64,000 nucleotides of DNA from NCBI GenBank assembly GCA_032173965.1, contig CM063290.1:13107501-13171500 (forward strand). The letters are read 5' to 3'. Shown one piece after another: positions 1 to 14,460 of this stretch. The number at the start of each line of letters is the position of its first letter. Position 1 is the first letter of the stretch. The position numbers and the translations under genes are program-made. The notes under the pieces were generated by a model. It was not told the origin of the DNA and ran no database searches. It saw only the letters and a list, made by a program, of their open reading frames with translations. Origin of the DNA: Sitta carolinensis. Lineage: Eukaryota; Chordata; Aves; Passeriformes; Sittidae.

Positions 1-3000
1 TCAGCCCATTAAACTTGAAAGAAAGAACATGTTCCTATGATAGTTCAAGCACCATTTTTACTTGATCTTATTATGCAACTTTTCCTTGTGGAAGGGATGG
101 CTGGTCTTGGTACTGGGTGTTAAAAGTTTTCTCACAGTTGTGTATTCACTCATCAACTTGTACAGTCCAAAGAAGGATACATTGCTTTAATAATTAGTGT
201 GTGGGGAAATGGCACAGCAAGGTTTTTGTCTTCAAAATATTTGCTCTTGGACAAATGCTGTCCTAGAACTATAGCACCTTCCCCAAAAGTAGAACTGATT
301 TAAAGAGGAAGGAGTGACATAAATCTAGAGGATCTTCTTGGCCTGCACTGCAATTATATTTACATAAGGTTGCTGAGAGCAAAAGTTGGCCTATTCTCTT
401 CACAGGCTTTTTCTATCCTGTCACTTCAGTGTTATCATTTTATTGGTTTCCAAACATATACAGAAAACAGCTAAAATCTTCCATTAAAGTTTCAGCTTTA
501 CAAACGTGTCATTCATGACCTGCCTGAGAGTGTTTCTCTCATCACAATGATCAACATCTGCTGCCTTTGCACTGCAGATACTTACATTTCACAGCAAAAA
601 TAATCTTCATGTATTGAGAGCAAATTAAATATATATAACAATAAATATAATAAATAATGCATCTATACAGGTGACTTGGTCGTGAAAAATGAGAAAGTTT
701 TATTTACAATACTTTAGTTTTGGAAACAAACCCAAAGAACAAGGAGTCGTGTAGGAGCTGGTTGAGATCAAGACTGTGTAGCTCTAAGTTTGTTTTTAGT
801 TTATCAGCAGCCTCTGACTCACAGCATCCACATTGTTTGGTTTTTTGGGTTTTTTTTTTCAGTTTGGGGGAAAAATATCACTTTCAATTTATTTCCTTTT
901 TTAACTCAGCAGAAATTGTTTTGAAGTCCAGGTCACTGAGAGGGAGAGAAACATGGGTTGTTATGATCAGGTAACAGTCAAAACCCCAGTGAACAAAAAA
1001 TCAATCTTCTTCCCATTCTTCTCCTTCAGCTGCTTATTTCAGTTTCCAGCCAATTCTGCTTTAATTTTTTTCTCAAGAAGTGTTTAGACTGAATTACATC
1101 CTTTTGATACAAGCCTACACTTTAGATGCATCCAGCAGCTGTGGTATCAACACCTGGGAAGGTCAGCTCCCAACACCAGAGTCAAGGTCACACCTCACAC
1201 CACCACAGTGACTGGAGGTGCCTTGAATTTGGCAGAACTCAGGAGAAACCTGACTTTTAATTTAAGCTCAGGGTCCTCTCTATTAGACACCCATCACCAG
1301 CTCTGAGGATTAAATATGTAGATTGAAAATGTTTAAGGCTGCATAGGCACAGAGAAAATATGGGTCTTGGAATCAGAAAGATGGAAATAGTATTCCCCAC
1401 CTTGCAAATATTTTTAGGCACCAAATTTTAGCAGTTCACTGCATTTTCTCCTAGAAAACTTTCTTGAGGAAAAAGTAAAGGAAGAGAACTTTTTTCCCTC
1501 AAAGCCTAAATTACTTGTATAGAGATATGAATCAAAGGAGAACTCAGTAAAACTTGTCTTATCCTTCGCCCCTAAAAAAGAGAAGCAAAGTCTACCATAA
1601 AGCAGGGAAGCAGGAAAATGACTGTCAGACATCCTTTCAAAGGGCCCTTCAAAGGTTTTTTAGACAGATGGGTGAATAGACCTCTATATATTTCGCTCTA
1701 GTCAGATTCAGATCAGTGTTTGTTATAGTATGCAGATGCACCTTAACTCAGAAGAACTGTTTCAGGTTATTTACTTTGAACAAAACAACCCCAGCAGTGA
1801 ACCCTAGATAGCAAATTAGTCATTTCAGCTGTATTTACTGGCTCATCGGCAGTGTACAAACTATGAAATATGACTTGGTAAAACTAATACTTCTTCACCC
1901 CAAGGTGAATACACTGTGGTAATTACAGCTCCAGTTTTCCACCAACCATAAGCTTTTTTAGATTAATTGTTTCAGTGCAGTAAAGATTGCTGACTGTGGC
2001 CTTTAACAAGGGTGTGGAGACACTCGAATGCCTTGAGCACTATGCAACTTCCCCATCACTCAGATGCTATTGTAACAGCAGAAATCTTCCTGCTGCCACT
2101 CTTTGCAGACAGTTCTTCCACATCCATGTGGGAGAATGTTCTCATCAGTAGAGAAATCCATCCTTCCCATCTGTTTATGTCAATGAGTCAATCAGCAGTA
2201 ACTCATCTTCCCAGCACACTCTTCTCGCCCCTTCAGTGTTCTTCTAGGAGGGTTGATCCATGCCGTGACGTGAAGGAGGCTGTGAATAACACTAGCATTC
2301 AACGAGACTGTGGCTTACATAACTGTGGTCTAGATGAGGTTCTGATAAACTCTCGATGAAATGCCCTGCTGTTGTGTCAAGTAGTTGTGGTGTGTCCACA
2401 CTATTTCTGTTCTAGGACATCTGTATTAAAACTTGCACTGACTGCCTGACAGTCTTCTGTCTTTTCCTCAGAGTGCTGCTGAATTAATTTCAAGTACAGT
2501 GATTGTTGTATGGTAGGAAAGCACATCTCTTTAATCAATGTAAAGATTGAACTGTTTTACTCAGCAGTCTGTCTTCTGCATTTGGGCAGAAAAATGTGGA
2601 CATGCTCCTCCTAAACAATACCTACGCATGCCATGCTGGGGTGCTGACAGATGGACATTCTGTATTTACCAACTCCCCCCTGTGGTTTCTTTGCTGTTGG
2701 ATGTGACATACTTCAGATGTCTGTTTTATGAATGTCAAAGACCACATGGCTATTTTGCAAAGAGTGGAATTGTTTAAGCAAATTCTTGGCCTTAGTCCCT
2801 ATTTTAGTTTTTATTTCCTAAGTTCTGCTTCTGAGACCAGAGCAGGTCTTTCCAGAAATGAACATTCCCTGTCAGTGTGTCACCTTTTAATTCCAATAAT
2901 GAATAAACCTGGTCGTTTGCTCTGTTCCATATTTAATGTTTTCACCTGATCTAGTTTCTTAGCAGCACTGCCACAACAGGAGCAGTATAGGATCTTACTT

Positions 3001-4178
3001 GATTTATCAAACTAATGAGTTAGTTTTATTGTAAGTGATTAAATGTGTTTTACTTTTTAAAGCACAGGAACTGAAAAGAAATGCATTGTTACAAACTGAA
3101 AATAACCAGAAAGATAAGTTCATTAACTTGCCTACACTTGTGCATCATAAAAACCTTGTTAAAAATTACTCCCTAGCCTGCTGTATTAGCTTCTTTATGA
3201 GGTAATTTCTCCATACAGTAATAAGATTTTTCTTTTACTCTCCAGTGCATATTAAACCCACTAATCTTCTTTTATAAACTATAGTTTCAGCTACTTTCTC
3301 AATTTACTCACTTTAAAGATATTCTTCTATTAATATTAAAGGTAGCAAGCACAGATACGAACTTTGCAAAACAGTCTTTCAGATTTATGGCACAATCATC
3401 CCACTGCATTGCAATGGCACAAAAGGGACAAAGCAGTAACTGTCAAGTATGTCTCATCACAAACCAAACAATGTTTGTCCCCACAGAATTATTTTCCCAT
3501 CACATTTTTTATGCGAATGAACTATGGGCGTGTTTTCCCCTCTCTGAGCATAAATACCAAGTCTGAATATTCAGTTCTCTGAGGTCTGCACAATTTGCAT
3601 GGCTGTGGCAGATTAAAGACCTGCTCCACTAGGGTGTTGCTGCAGTTTTACACCAGTATCCACACCTCTGATTTAGAACGGATGCTGTCAGTCTTGACAG
3701 AGCAGAACAGGTTCTAGGTCACCAATTCTGTTTCCAATAAAGCAGTGGCCAAATTTCCCTTGAGCCACAGTGAAGTTCTTCAACTGGTTGAGTATGGGCT
3801 TGGAAAGGAAAAATACAAATGGGCTATAAATTAACCTTTGCTTTTTCTCAGCTATAAAATAAGAGAACTCTTAAAATTCCAATAAATAATCTCTGCTCTG
3901 AGAGACAATTTATTATTGTCCTGATTATTGTTAGCATTTTTATTATCATTTGAAGTGTGGCCATCTCTTGTTATGGCCTCAGGAAGCCCTGGGGTCAGAA
4001 GCTGTGCAATTGTTGAGCAACCAGTCAATCCACAGAGTACTTAAGAATCATATTAAATTCAATACTGTGTTCTGCAAAGTGTAAGAGTCAGTTTATCCAT
4101 ACTTCTTTCTTCTTTTTTAACATTATCTGATCTATTTTGGTGTTCCAACAGAGGCTCCTGAGACACTGGTGTAACTTC

Positions 4179-4214
4179 AAATATCATCTCAACTATCATC
4201 TCAAATATCATCAG
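4179..4214. repeat. Tandem repeat, three copies of a 12-mer
   Basis: AAATATCATCTC, AACTATCATCTC and AAATATCATCAG follow each other without gaps. It is too short to be a minisatellite. Confidence 0.8.
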
Positions 4215-6494
4215 AATTGTTACAAGATAGAGGGTTAGGTAGAGCACATGCTATGTTGCACATCTGACACTGTAGGATAACCTGCAAGTGCAGGTGTTTT
4301 ATACTGGCACAATTCCAGTCATTAGGAGACACCTAACAATTAAACCATATACAATTATACTTAGAAAAAGATGTGACTAAGGTGATGCTCTTTCAGACAA
4401 GATGGAGAAACAATTCCTTCATTATGGCTGCACCACTCCCAGTGCCCCACAGCACCAGGGAGCTCAAGCCAGGAGCCACCCACTGACTGTAGGGCATACC
4501 CGTTATTGAAGGAGTCAGGGTAAGTGATGACAAAGTGGGATGGAAATCTGCATCTGTCTTTTTCTGAGCAGATTGGTGCTCTAGCAGTGCATGAATTTAC
4601 AAATAGATATGAAGGCTCTTGCTGAGTTCTGTGGAGAAGCTGGTAGAAAACCAAGGAATATACAGGAGTTTTGTGGTCCCATTACTAGGAATGTTAGTCT
4701 TAAACAAAGATGCAAATTTTGTTTTCTGTAATTTTTGAGGTTAGAAAATTACGTTTGTCTAACCAGATTTATATTTCTTCATAGTGCCATGCTGTTCCTG
4801 TAAATTTGAAGTCAAGATATCACAGAAATGCAGAACTCCAATGTGCACCAAATATGCTTTTAATTCATTAACATCAACATCCCACCAAGTTCAGTGTAAT
4901 CACTGCTCTGAGTCAGAGCTGACTGAGGAGTTAGGGTATAATAGGACAAGAGTAAGAATAAAGCCTTTTGTCAGTGTAATGTTTAGATAACATCTCTAAT
5001 ATTTTGGAAGGGAAGAATTTCTCTGTGAAGTCCTGCCCTTTCCCAGAAAAAACTTCCATGTATAATCTTACACATAGAAAAAGTCATTGGATTAATCCAC
5101 AACATATTTGTTCTCCTCTGGCAAAATTCACATGAATTACATCATCATAACAGAGCTGCCCGCTCTGAAAACAGAAGTGTATTTACAATTTTAGAGAACA
5201 AAGTCTACTGAAAACTACTGGAGAAATTTTTAGTGCAAAGTTTTATTTCTATTCTTTAGATTTTAAAACTCACCCTAGTAATTTGTTCATGCATTCAGTG
5301 TTGACTTGTTATACAAAAACACATGCAATCAAACTGGTGCAATTTGATACCCTACAGCTAAAATATTGAAAAAAGTGTCTTGTTGAAAACCATTGCTTAA
5401 AGATGTTTCCATGACAGGAGGGCAGGGAGAGAATGAACACAAGTCTATGAAATGAACATTGAAAGTGTTTGCAAAAAAGCAGAGTACATGCATTCATTAT
5501 TTGATATTTTCTGAAAAAAATATTGTCTACATTTAATTTCCAGTAATGTGTCAGTTTTGATTACACACAACCAAATATGGGCACACTCCTTGTTTCCATT
5601 AATTATTCTTTAAGGAAGGGATGTAAGTTCAAAAAATCTTGCAAACATTTTTCATAAAACTTGTTTTGTCACACTCCAGTAAAAATATACAAACTCAAAT
5701 GCATATTTAGTTCCAGAAGTTATTTTATATCTTTTTAGTATTCATATGTTTGTATATTAATAAAACCATGTCTAGACCTGAGAAATGCATGTGGTCAAAA
5801 AAAATACTTCATTTGATTTTTTTCTATCACTTCTCAGAATATCATTTTGCAATATTTCTTGAGTGAGAAAAGAAGTATTGTGACTTATCAATGGCTGTGC
5901 CACCATGCCAATGCTTAGAAGAGAAAAACAGTCACAACTCAAATTTTATTTTTCAGGATACTAAATAGATCTATTTTTCGAAATCTGTAAAGACACAGTA
6001 GAAAGGAATTTGATGAATTTGAGTCTCCAAAACTAAAGGTATTTGCAAAGAGCTCTCTTAAATAATCTGTTCTTTAGTCACGAAAGAAGTTGTTTTATGA
6101 TAGTGACAGGGAGAGAAGCCCACAGTGAATTGAACAAGAAATGTGTCATTTTCACATGTTTATGGTCAAGACTGACAATAATATTCCTTAAAGAAAATTT
6201 TGCCAAAGTACCAATTTTGCAATGCTTAAGTGAATTTTGAACCTTAGTTCTTTCTTATGGGGGAAAAATAACCCTGAATTAGTACCAAATCTAAAACTTG
6301 GTGCAGTTTTCACAGAAGCACTATTAAAAAAGGAAAAGACTCATGCTGCTTCAGAGAGCATTCACTTGCATCTTTTCCATTCCACACAAAGAGCTGGAGC
6401 AGTTCTGATGTAAGTAACATACGGTTAATTTGCTGTATTTATGTCACATTGATATGATACTGACAGAATTCACACAATTGAGCTATTATCTGTT

Positions 6495-6508
6495 AAGACA
6501 TATGTCTT
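6495..6508. repeat. 14-bp perfect palindrome
   Basis: AAGACATATGTCTT is self-complementary. A CATATG E-box lies at its centre. Confidence 0.75.
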
Positions 6509-8366
6509 CCTGGTGTCTGGGTATGTGCAAGGGTCAGAGGAGAACCTGGGCTTTTACAGACAGTTTGAGAAATCCAGGATCATAGGAAAGTGGAGAGGTA
6601 TAATAGGCAGAATTATCTTTGCCCACTCAGAGGTCATAAGCATGATTTTCAGACATTTGGCCTCATTTAGACACAAAGATAATGTGAGGTGCGAGCACTC
6701 AGTTTTATTTCTATGCATGAGTGAATCTTTAGTGCTTGATGATGTAAGCAAGATTGAAGGAGCTTTTCTTTGGCCCCTTCCACTGAAACAGGTATAAATC
6801 ATGATTAAATCTGTATTCCTACCAGTGAAATTGAATCCAAACCCACAGTCAGGTACAGGAAAAAGAGACCAGGATTTTAGGCACAGGGATGCATAAAGGA
6901 CATGGGGGTCAGCAAAACTCCACACTTGAATGGAGCCCTTGTGAAGAAGAGATATATCACATAGCAGAGTTTAAACTGCTGTCCTTACCTCCTTTATTTC
7001 CATATTCAAAGCTGTTCTTCTCACAGAGTAACCCACCCAACTAGCACTGTGTCTCAGTGACCTGTAAGTTAGCTAAGTTACATTAATGGGTGATGAGCCT
7101 TCCTGACCTAAAGCACAGATGTTACTCTCTTTCATACATTTTATAACCTATGTGGACATCTTTTTAAAGGACCAAACAGTTCCCAACAGAATATTTCTAC
7201 CAAACCTTTTAAGGTTCATTCACATTTATTTTCTTATATATTTTTTTCACCCTTAAAGGTCATTTCACAAAAGAGATCAAAAGGAGCCTTTTCCATTCCT
7301 CCTCTGCAGGTGGCCAGCAGCAGATTAACTACTAACAGAGACTTCAATATATAAATCTGAATGACTTGTTTTACACAGCAATGCAATGCTACTGTCATAT
7401 GTTGTGTTTGCGTACATTAAAGTGTCTCCCCTAATTTCCTTCCCAAAATGATCCCTCACTATTCTTTCCCCAGAATAACTGCTTGTAAGAAATCATCTGT
7501 TTTGATATTTATAAAAAGGTATCTTGAAGCTGAATAAGTAATTCATTTTACCAAAGAAACAGAATCCCTGCTAATAAGGTCTTGTGAGAACAAAATATGC
7601 ATCTAAAGTCAGCTGCCTTTGTCCCAGATAGGAATTAGTCCCTGTAATCTTGTTTCTCCAGAAATCTTCCCAAGCCAAAACCGAGCCTGAAATTGTAGTA
7701 AGACAGATCCAAATGTGCTTTCCATGAGTTCTTGAAGCAAGAAGACAAACAAAGCCTTATTCATCTGTCAAACAAAAATGTGGCTTTCATATGGAAAGTG
7801 CTGCATTCAGTTAGTGGAAAATTCAGAATATTTCTTTAAAATATCTTTTTATTTTGTTGTTCACTATTAAAAAAATTTTTTAAAGAACCTTTTTTTCTAA
7901 TTGGGCCACAGTTCAAATAATATTAACAGGTCCTTGAGGGGCTGAATACTACTGTGCCCTTCAGCAGGTAAAATTGTGAATCTTCTTTAGTTGTGTTGCC
8001 CTATTTCTTTTAAGGCAAAGACTGGTGAAATAGTGAGGACTCCTCTTATAAAAAAATTAATAAAAGAATGTCTGAGAGGATTCTGTGAAGAAATCAGCTG
8101 CTTATATATCCATTTTGCTTCAAAGCTATAAAAATAGGATGTTCGCTTCCTGACCCAAGTATGTAGGACAGAGAATAGAAATGGGAGACTTTTTCACGCT
8201 AAAAAGAACAGTTAAGAAATAGATAGGCAGTCTCAGAAGGCAAAGTGATTATCAAAACTTAGAGATAACTTTCCAAGTTGTTATACACCTAAAGAGGATC
8301 TATCAAACGATCTGCTCCTGCCTTAGACATCTGAAATTGAACTTTCCCATTGCACTACCCTGCTAC

Positions 8367-8388
8367 TGTGAGTGTGCCTTCACTCACA
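8367..8388. repeat. Small inverted repeat, 8-bp arms
   Basis: TGTGAGTG (8367-8374) and CACTCACA (8381-8388) pair perfectly across a 6-nt loop. No function is implied. Confidence 0.7.
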
Positions 8389-11092
8389 ATACATCAATCA
8401 GAGCTCGTATTATCTCCAGACTTCTGAGTATTTAGGTAGTCTGCATTGAAGATGATTTCTCACTTCCCAGCACTGATATTTCAATTAATAGTGCATCCCC
8501 ACACTGCAGGGTCTACCAGTGAGCCCCCCTACTTACTGTGCAGATTTTATGCTGTCTTTTAATTTTAAAACAAAAAAGAATTCTTTTTTCTATCATGTAG
8601 CAAATATTTCCTGGTAATGTAAGCCATGCAAGACCCTTCCTTGTAGAGTCAGCACGTAACACCTTAATTTGGGCCAGGGACACAATCATTTCTATTCATC
8701 CAGGTTGGGCTTCAGTGTCACAACGTGGCCAAGCATGACTTCAGCTTGCACAAAAGAAAAAGAAAAGGTTCTCTGAAAAACTGTTGTATGAAATGTGTCT
8801 TTTAGCGTACTATTCCAGGCTAGATTCACTTTTAAGGGAAGGGCAAGGGGGCAAGAAAAGGTGAAGAATAATCGTCTGCTCCTTCACTTCTTGCCACAAA
8901 ACAGTATTTGTGTAAGATATGTGTGCCAGGGCTCAGGAGAAAGCAGTCTTCACTATTTCCCACTGGGAAAAGGTTGTGTTATGGTTACACCAAGGCAATG
9001 TACAGGTATTGCAATCACTACAGGAGGGACAAGCTCTTGAGCTACAAAGAAGCTGGGAAGTCCAGGACTGGCAGCCAGATGGGTTCCCAGGTATTCTTAC
9101 CACCACAGTCCAAACCAGTCAAAGTCTCCTGGAGCTAGGAAACATTAGGTGTCATTTTCTATCTGGGCAGGAAAGTCCACCTTCTACCTGACCTCTAGTG
9201 ATGGTTTGGGCAAACAGTGTAATGAATAAGGAGCAACACAGCTGGGGGAAAATAGAAGACCTGGCTTTCCCTATAAGTGGTATTTTGGCTTTGCCACTGT
9301 GTGAGCGCCGTCCCAAACCAAGCTGTGTGTGACACAAGGCTAAACTGTAACATGCATTTACGGGCTGGAGCTTTTCAACATGTTGACTCCTACCTGCAGC
9401 ACCCTTTACTCACTACCAAGGTGACACAGGGCCCATTGTTTTCTATTGCTTGTTGAATCTGTCTCATCTCTTGTAGTGCAGCTGACCTTGACCTGTTAAA
9501 AACAATTGGAATAACTCTGTTCTTTTACATTTTTTCTGGCTTTCATGGCAAAGCATGATCCCCTAGCACAATTACAGGTGTCTGTCTAACCCCACTGTGA
9601 TGTAATAGTCTGAGAAAGTGTCTGGATGGTTTTGACTTTCAGTGACAATAGATCACTAGGAAATCTGGCAGTATTTGGCAGGAGACACAGAGTGTATTAT
9701 TTGTGTTTTAAGATACTTAGGCAAATTCAGAAGTTAGTGGCTAACTGGAACTTTGTCATGATTGGTTAGGGCAATCTATAAAGTCCAGCAAGACAACACT
9801 TTCAGTAGCATGAAAGCTTCCTCATGGGAATATTGCACTCAGGCAGCAATGCCCAGAAAAACACTGAGTGTTTGCTGTGATAGACAAAGATCATGGTCAA
9901 ACCAGGTCCTAAAGCAGTCTGTGTCAGTGAAGATGCTGAGGAGCCTTGACTGTGTGTTAATTTTTTCTTATTTTTGTCACATGTACTTTGTGAAGGATCA
10001 CACCAATTAAATACCTGCACTGCACCTGAGACACTCATCACCTGATACTGAATTCCAGAGCCACAGAATTTTGATAGAAAATACTTGACCTTATCAAAGT
10101 GTCAATAGGACTGAATTTTCAGCGTTTTCTAGACTTATATGTATTAAATGACATTACTAAAATATCTGGTGCTTCTACTGTAAATAATATTTGGATTAAG
10201 CTAACATTAATAGCAGCTAAAAATACCTCACTAAGGCAGTGGGAAAGTGAGACAAATCCCTCTATTGCAGAATGGACAATATTCTTATCCAATTCAGCAG
10301 CAGAGGAAGACATATTCTCTCATAGTGGAAAGGAACTATTTTTAGGAAGCATGGGGCCGCTTGTGAAGAGATAAAGCACAGGTATAAGTGTAAGAGGTTT
10401 AAGCTTATTAAGAGAGTGCATTTAAGATGACAAACATGAAATTAATGTCTTTTTATTTTATTACTTGAAGACTAATGCAAATACATGGAATATCATATAT
10501 AAGTGAGATGTGTTCCTGCAAAAATGCACACATGCATTCTTGTAAACCTGCCCACGTTAGCACAAACAGAAGATTGCTCTAGCAGAAATGGTACAGCCTT
10601 ATCTGGAAGTAGCATGGGATAAAATTCCATTACAGCCATACATCTCCCAGATAAGATCCTGAGATGTGGTCCTCCAGCAGCCAGCTACCAGCCTTCCTTT
10701 CAGAGAGAGAAAAGAGATGTTCAGCCAGTGACTAGATAACCATTGTTTACCCAATGACACATTTATTTATAAATCAATGTAAGAAAGCATTGACTGTTTC
10801 TGACAAGGTACCATAAAGAAATGTCATGCAAAACTGATTTCTACATGTTTTAAATGTTTGTCTCAGCAAAGATGTGAAACAATCTTTAGGGAACATATCT
10901 CAACTAAAAATTGCAATAGAGGTAGCTATAGGAGCTAGATCTTGTGAATTTTGCATTTAGTCGCACTAAAAAGAAACCTATGGTAGCAGTCATATCTGTG
11001 CTAACTTCAGAAAGCCAAAAATTGATGCCATTCCTAGTAGACATTGAGACTTTTGAGAAAGATTATATTAAAATTAAAAAAAAAAAAAAAAA

Positions 11093-11126
11093 CCCAACTT
11101 TTTTTATTTGCCTCTTCAAGTTGGGC
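11093..11126. repeat. Inverted repeat next to a poly(A) run
   Basis: CCCAACTT at 11093-11100 is complementary to AAGTTGGG about 18 bases downstream. It directly follows a 17-A run (11076-11092). Confidence 0.6.
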
Positions 11127-13164
11127 TTTTGGGATACGTACTTTCAAGACTTTTTCTCAACCAAGATGCACTGAAATTTAATTTGTAGTTTTCTTAATAG
11201 AAACTAAGACTCTTAGACAATCACATAGCTTCAGCAATTGGGGCTTTAAGGAAAATACCAAATATTTTTAGATGTGTAATAGTATCAACATGATTTTCAA
11301 AGTCTGTCTTCTATCCAGAAAATCTAATGATAAATTTATTTAAGACAGAAGTCACTGTATGAAGGGTGTGCTATACAGAAAAAGACCCCATACTTGCCAA
11401 TTGTTATTTGTTCCATAGCCTTTTCTAATTAGTAGAGTTCCTTCAATTAGTAGCTGGAATTGGTTTGCATACATTCTCCAAATTGCTGTAATCAAGCCTC
11501 AAAGTAGGAGCCTGAAAAGTAAAGGGTGGCAGAGTGGAAACAGAGGGACTGCTGGTGACTGACTGCACACCCAGCAACAGCCAGACGTGAACCTCACAAA
11601 CCCAGACACACCTTTGGCATCCCAGCCACCTGTATACGTTTTGTTGTATTTCTCCACTCTTTTACGTGTTGCTAAAAGACAGTATCAGGTCTACAGCATG
11701 ACAGATAATATGGATTAGAATAATCAGCCTTTTTCCAGGCATAAATTCCACAAAGAGGTACTCAATTCCTTTAAGAAACAGTAGTAGACATAAGTATTAC
11801 TAATGACTCACGTTCCTTTGCCCATTGCCAGGGTTCCTAATGAAGGGCTACACTCAGTGCTCAAACATGTATTGAGAGCAGGGCTGGGAACTTGGTTCCT
11901 TTTCATTCAAAACTCCCTTTGATAATAATTGAACTGTTAACTAATTGGTATAAACTCTGTCTGCATGGAAAAGAATGATCAAAATGATCAAAATATCAAA
12001 CAAAAAAATCTCAAAAGCAAATACAAACAAAGGAAAAATCTTTCTTTTATTTTTTAATAAGAAACAGCAAATTCTCAACCTATGGAACAACTCACTTGAC
12101 AGGTCTTTTCCATCACGTCAGTTCAAATTGGACACACTGCAGCTTTTTGTGAACAGTCCAGCAATATAATATGTTATACTTGTTAGACCATTACATCAAT
12201 TGGTGTTAATATTCTCTCATAGCCATGTCTCTCCTATTCAACCAGTTCATGAATGACAGCCAGATAGCAATTTTGTAGAAGTTTACATCAAACAGTTCAG
12301 AATAACTTTCCCCACTGTTTGGTCAGCCTGCTTTTCAGTCCAGGAACTGACAACCATCAGCACAACCAGGCTGTCAGGAAGAGCTCAGCTGCCATTTAGG
12401 GCTGCGTGAGCTTTACAAAAAAGCTCAGGAGTTCTTAAGTGCCCCCCCCAAAATTGCAGTGAGTTTCACCCAGACTGTGTCAACCATTACACAAAGAGAA
12501 ATGTATGCAAACGTACGAATAAGGCTGAGGTTTTGTATAAAAAATAAAGTATTCAGAAGCACTCCTGCTTAGATGACTAAGGCTTTATAAATGACAGGAG
12601 TATCAGATGAAAAATAAAATAGTGTCAACTTCTGCTGTAAAAAAAAAAAACAAACAAAAACCAAACAGTAATGAACTCTGAAAAAATTATTTGTCAATTT
12701 TCATGAGTGTTTGTCCAGTCCACAGCAGACTTGGGAACAGCCATGAGCCATGACAAACTAAATTCAGCATGGAAATTGTACTGAAACAAGGTTTTATTAT
12801 TTTACTTTATTCCTTCCCTTTGTTCACACACCTTGTCAGGAGAAACTGAATAAGCAGGAAGAACCAAAACATGTTCAAAAATATTCAAAAATATATGGAC
12901 TGTAGATCTTCAGCTGGTTTAAATTAACTTAGCTGCACTGATTCAATTGTTAAGTATTAAACATAATAATGATTCTACAGATTTCTTAGCAGGTGAGACT
13001 CTGCCTGTGCTCTTCAAAAAGGACACTTTCCAAATTTAATTTTTTGATTTAGAGCAGTTAGACAGCTCCAGTTCTCCATCCAGGGAGCTTGCTGGGCTGA
13101 CAAAGAAAACTGCCTGCATGAGGCTGACTGCCCCCAGTCCCACAAAGCCATCTATGTTCTTCAG

Positions 13165-13202
13165 TTGCTCTAACTCCACTGAAGTGGATGGAGTTGGAGC
13201 AA
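13165..13202. repeat. Inverted repeat: 14-bp arms, 10-nt loop
   Basis: The left arm TTGCTCTAACTCCA (13165-13178) and right arm TGGAGTTGGAGCAA (13189-13202) are complementary except for one position that could pair as G-U in RNA. The loop is CTGAAGTGGA. The AACTCCA...TGGAGTT core resembles a palindromic phrase found in old reptile and bird repeats. Confidence 0.75.
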
Positions 13203-13419
13203 TTTAGCAGCAGCTAATGAAACACGCTCACATATCATAGCCCACAAATATGTTCGTGCTGTACTTCTGCCGATAAACTGTGGACTGCAAACAGGAACCA
13301 CTCAGGCTCCACAAGGAGGTTTGTCCTTAGAGATTTGCAACAGATTTTGCTCTCCAGTATTGAAATGCCATGAGCCTAAAAGGAGAAAAAGAACAGTAGG
13401 ACTAAAGTGTGTTGGACAT

Positions 13420-13680
13420 GCCAATAAATTAATGATAAATTATTAAAGCATGATTGGAAATATTGCCATTTTTCACAGCTGTCAGTTTAAGTATAAAAGC
13501 ATCAGCACATTAAACTAGTTACTGCTTTTCCATAATTGAGACTTTAGCTTCTAGCTGCGCCCTGCAGCTTTTCATTAATCACTGGGACTGAAGTTCAAGC
13601 ACAATGACAGCTTAGAAGGCATTAAATGGGCAAAGTATTTTCCAGGTACAGCTAGTAAAGGCCTTTTAGTCCTATAATCC
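13420..13680. promoter_or_regulatory. Candidate conserved regulatory block
   Basis: The block contains AATTAATGATAAATTATTAA, CACAGCTGTCAG, TTCATTAATCACT, and CAATGACAGCTTAG. Homeodomain-type (TAAT), E-box (CAGCTG) and MEIS/PBX-type (TGACAG) motifs recur without low-complexity sequence between them. Such density is typical of developmental enhancers but is not proof. Confidence 0.3.
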
Positions 13681-14199
13681 TCAGCTAATTGTTTTTCAAA
13701 GTCTCTAAATAAAATCTGCTCATGGCGTCTCCTAGTGACAGAATTAGCAGCAGACTGGTTCTTTTTATCTTCACACTCTTTCTCTCACCAAAGTCTATTG
13801 AGTGTCTGTATGTTAGCTGTACATAACAGGTGCAAATGGATTGCGATATGTAAAACTGTAACCGATACGCAGCCAGGGACACATTGATTAGATTGCCTGG
13901 GAAACAAAACTTCCTGAATGCTTGTTCTAATCATACCATTCAATTTGTCACGAAAGAAGCAAGATGGAGTGGAAGGCTTCTGCACAATCTCCCTTTAAAC
14001 ATGGGAGAGGGAAACGTGCAGATTTTAATGTTCAGTAAAATTTGCATACTCAGTGCCCTGGAATAAACAGACTTTCTTCTGCCGTAGCAGAGGCTGTAGG
14101 TTCCCCTCTTGGCTTCCTAGAATTCCCCCCTTTGCAAAGATTTGTACATCAGGACTTAATAGATGTGCCAAAACATTCTTTCTTTTGTATAACAAATTA

Positions 14200-14460
14200 T
14201 CAACTGCACCGAGATTCATTAATTATGTCATCTAATTGGATTGAGGCAGGTGCAAAATACCTCAGATGAAGTGGTCACTGGCAAGAAGGCCTAAGCACAA
14301 GTTTTTCTATTAGAAATCAGCATGTCTCCAGACTCCTGGAATTACTTTGTACTTATTGATTAATGGCCATAATTTATTACAGTGCAGAAGATCTTGCATT
14401 GAGTTAAAGTGTGATTAATCAATTTTCCATCAAATTATGAACAGCAGAACAGTTGCAAGA
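14200..14460. promoter_or_regulatory. Candidate conserved regulatory block, homeodomain-rich
   Basis: Motifs include TTCATTAATTATG, TCTAATTGG, TGATTAATGGCCATAATTTA and GTGATTAATCAATTTTCC, all TAAT-type homeodomain sites. It lies about 500 bp after the block at 13420-13680 and may be part of the same cluster. Confidence 0.3.

Larger units (their letters stand above)
1..13160. other. Unique AT-rich DNA, no gene seen
   Basis: Apart from the short palindromes, tandem repeat and poly(A) listed separately, I see nothing I can name. Open frames are at most 123 codons and carry no recognisable domain. Small AT-rich runs (605-655) and a T/G run (836-859) are present. Confidence 0.6.
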
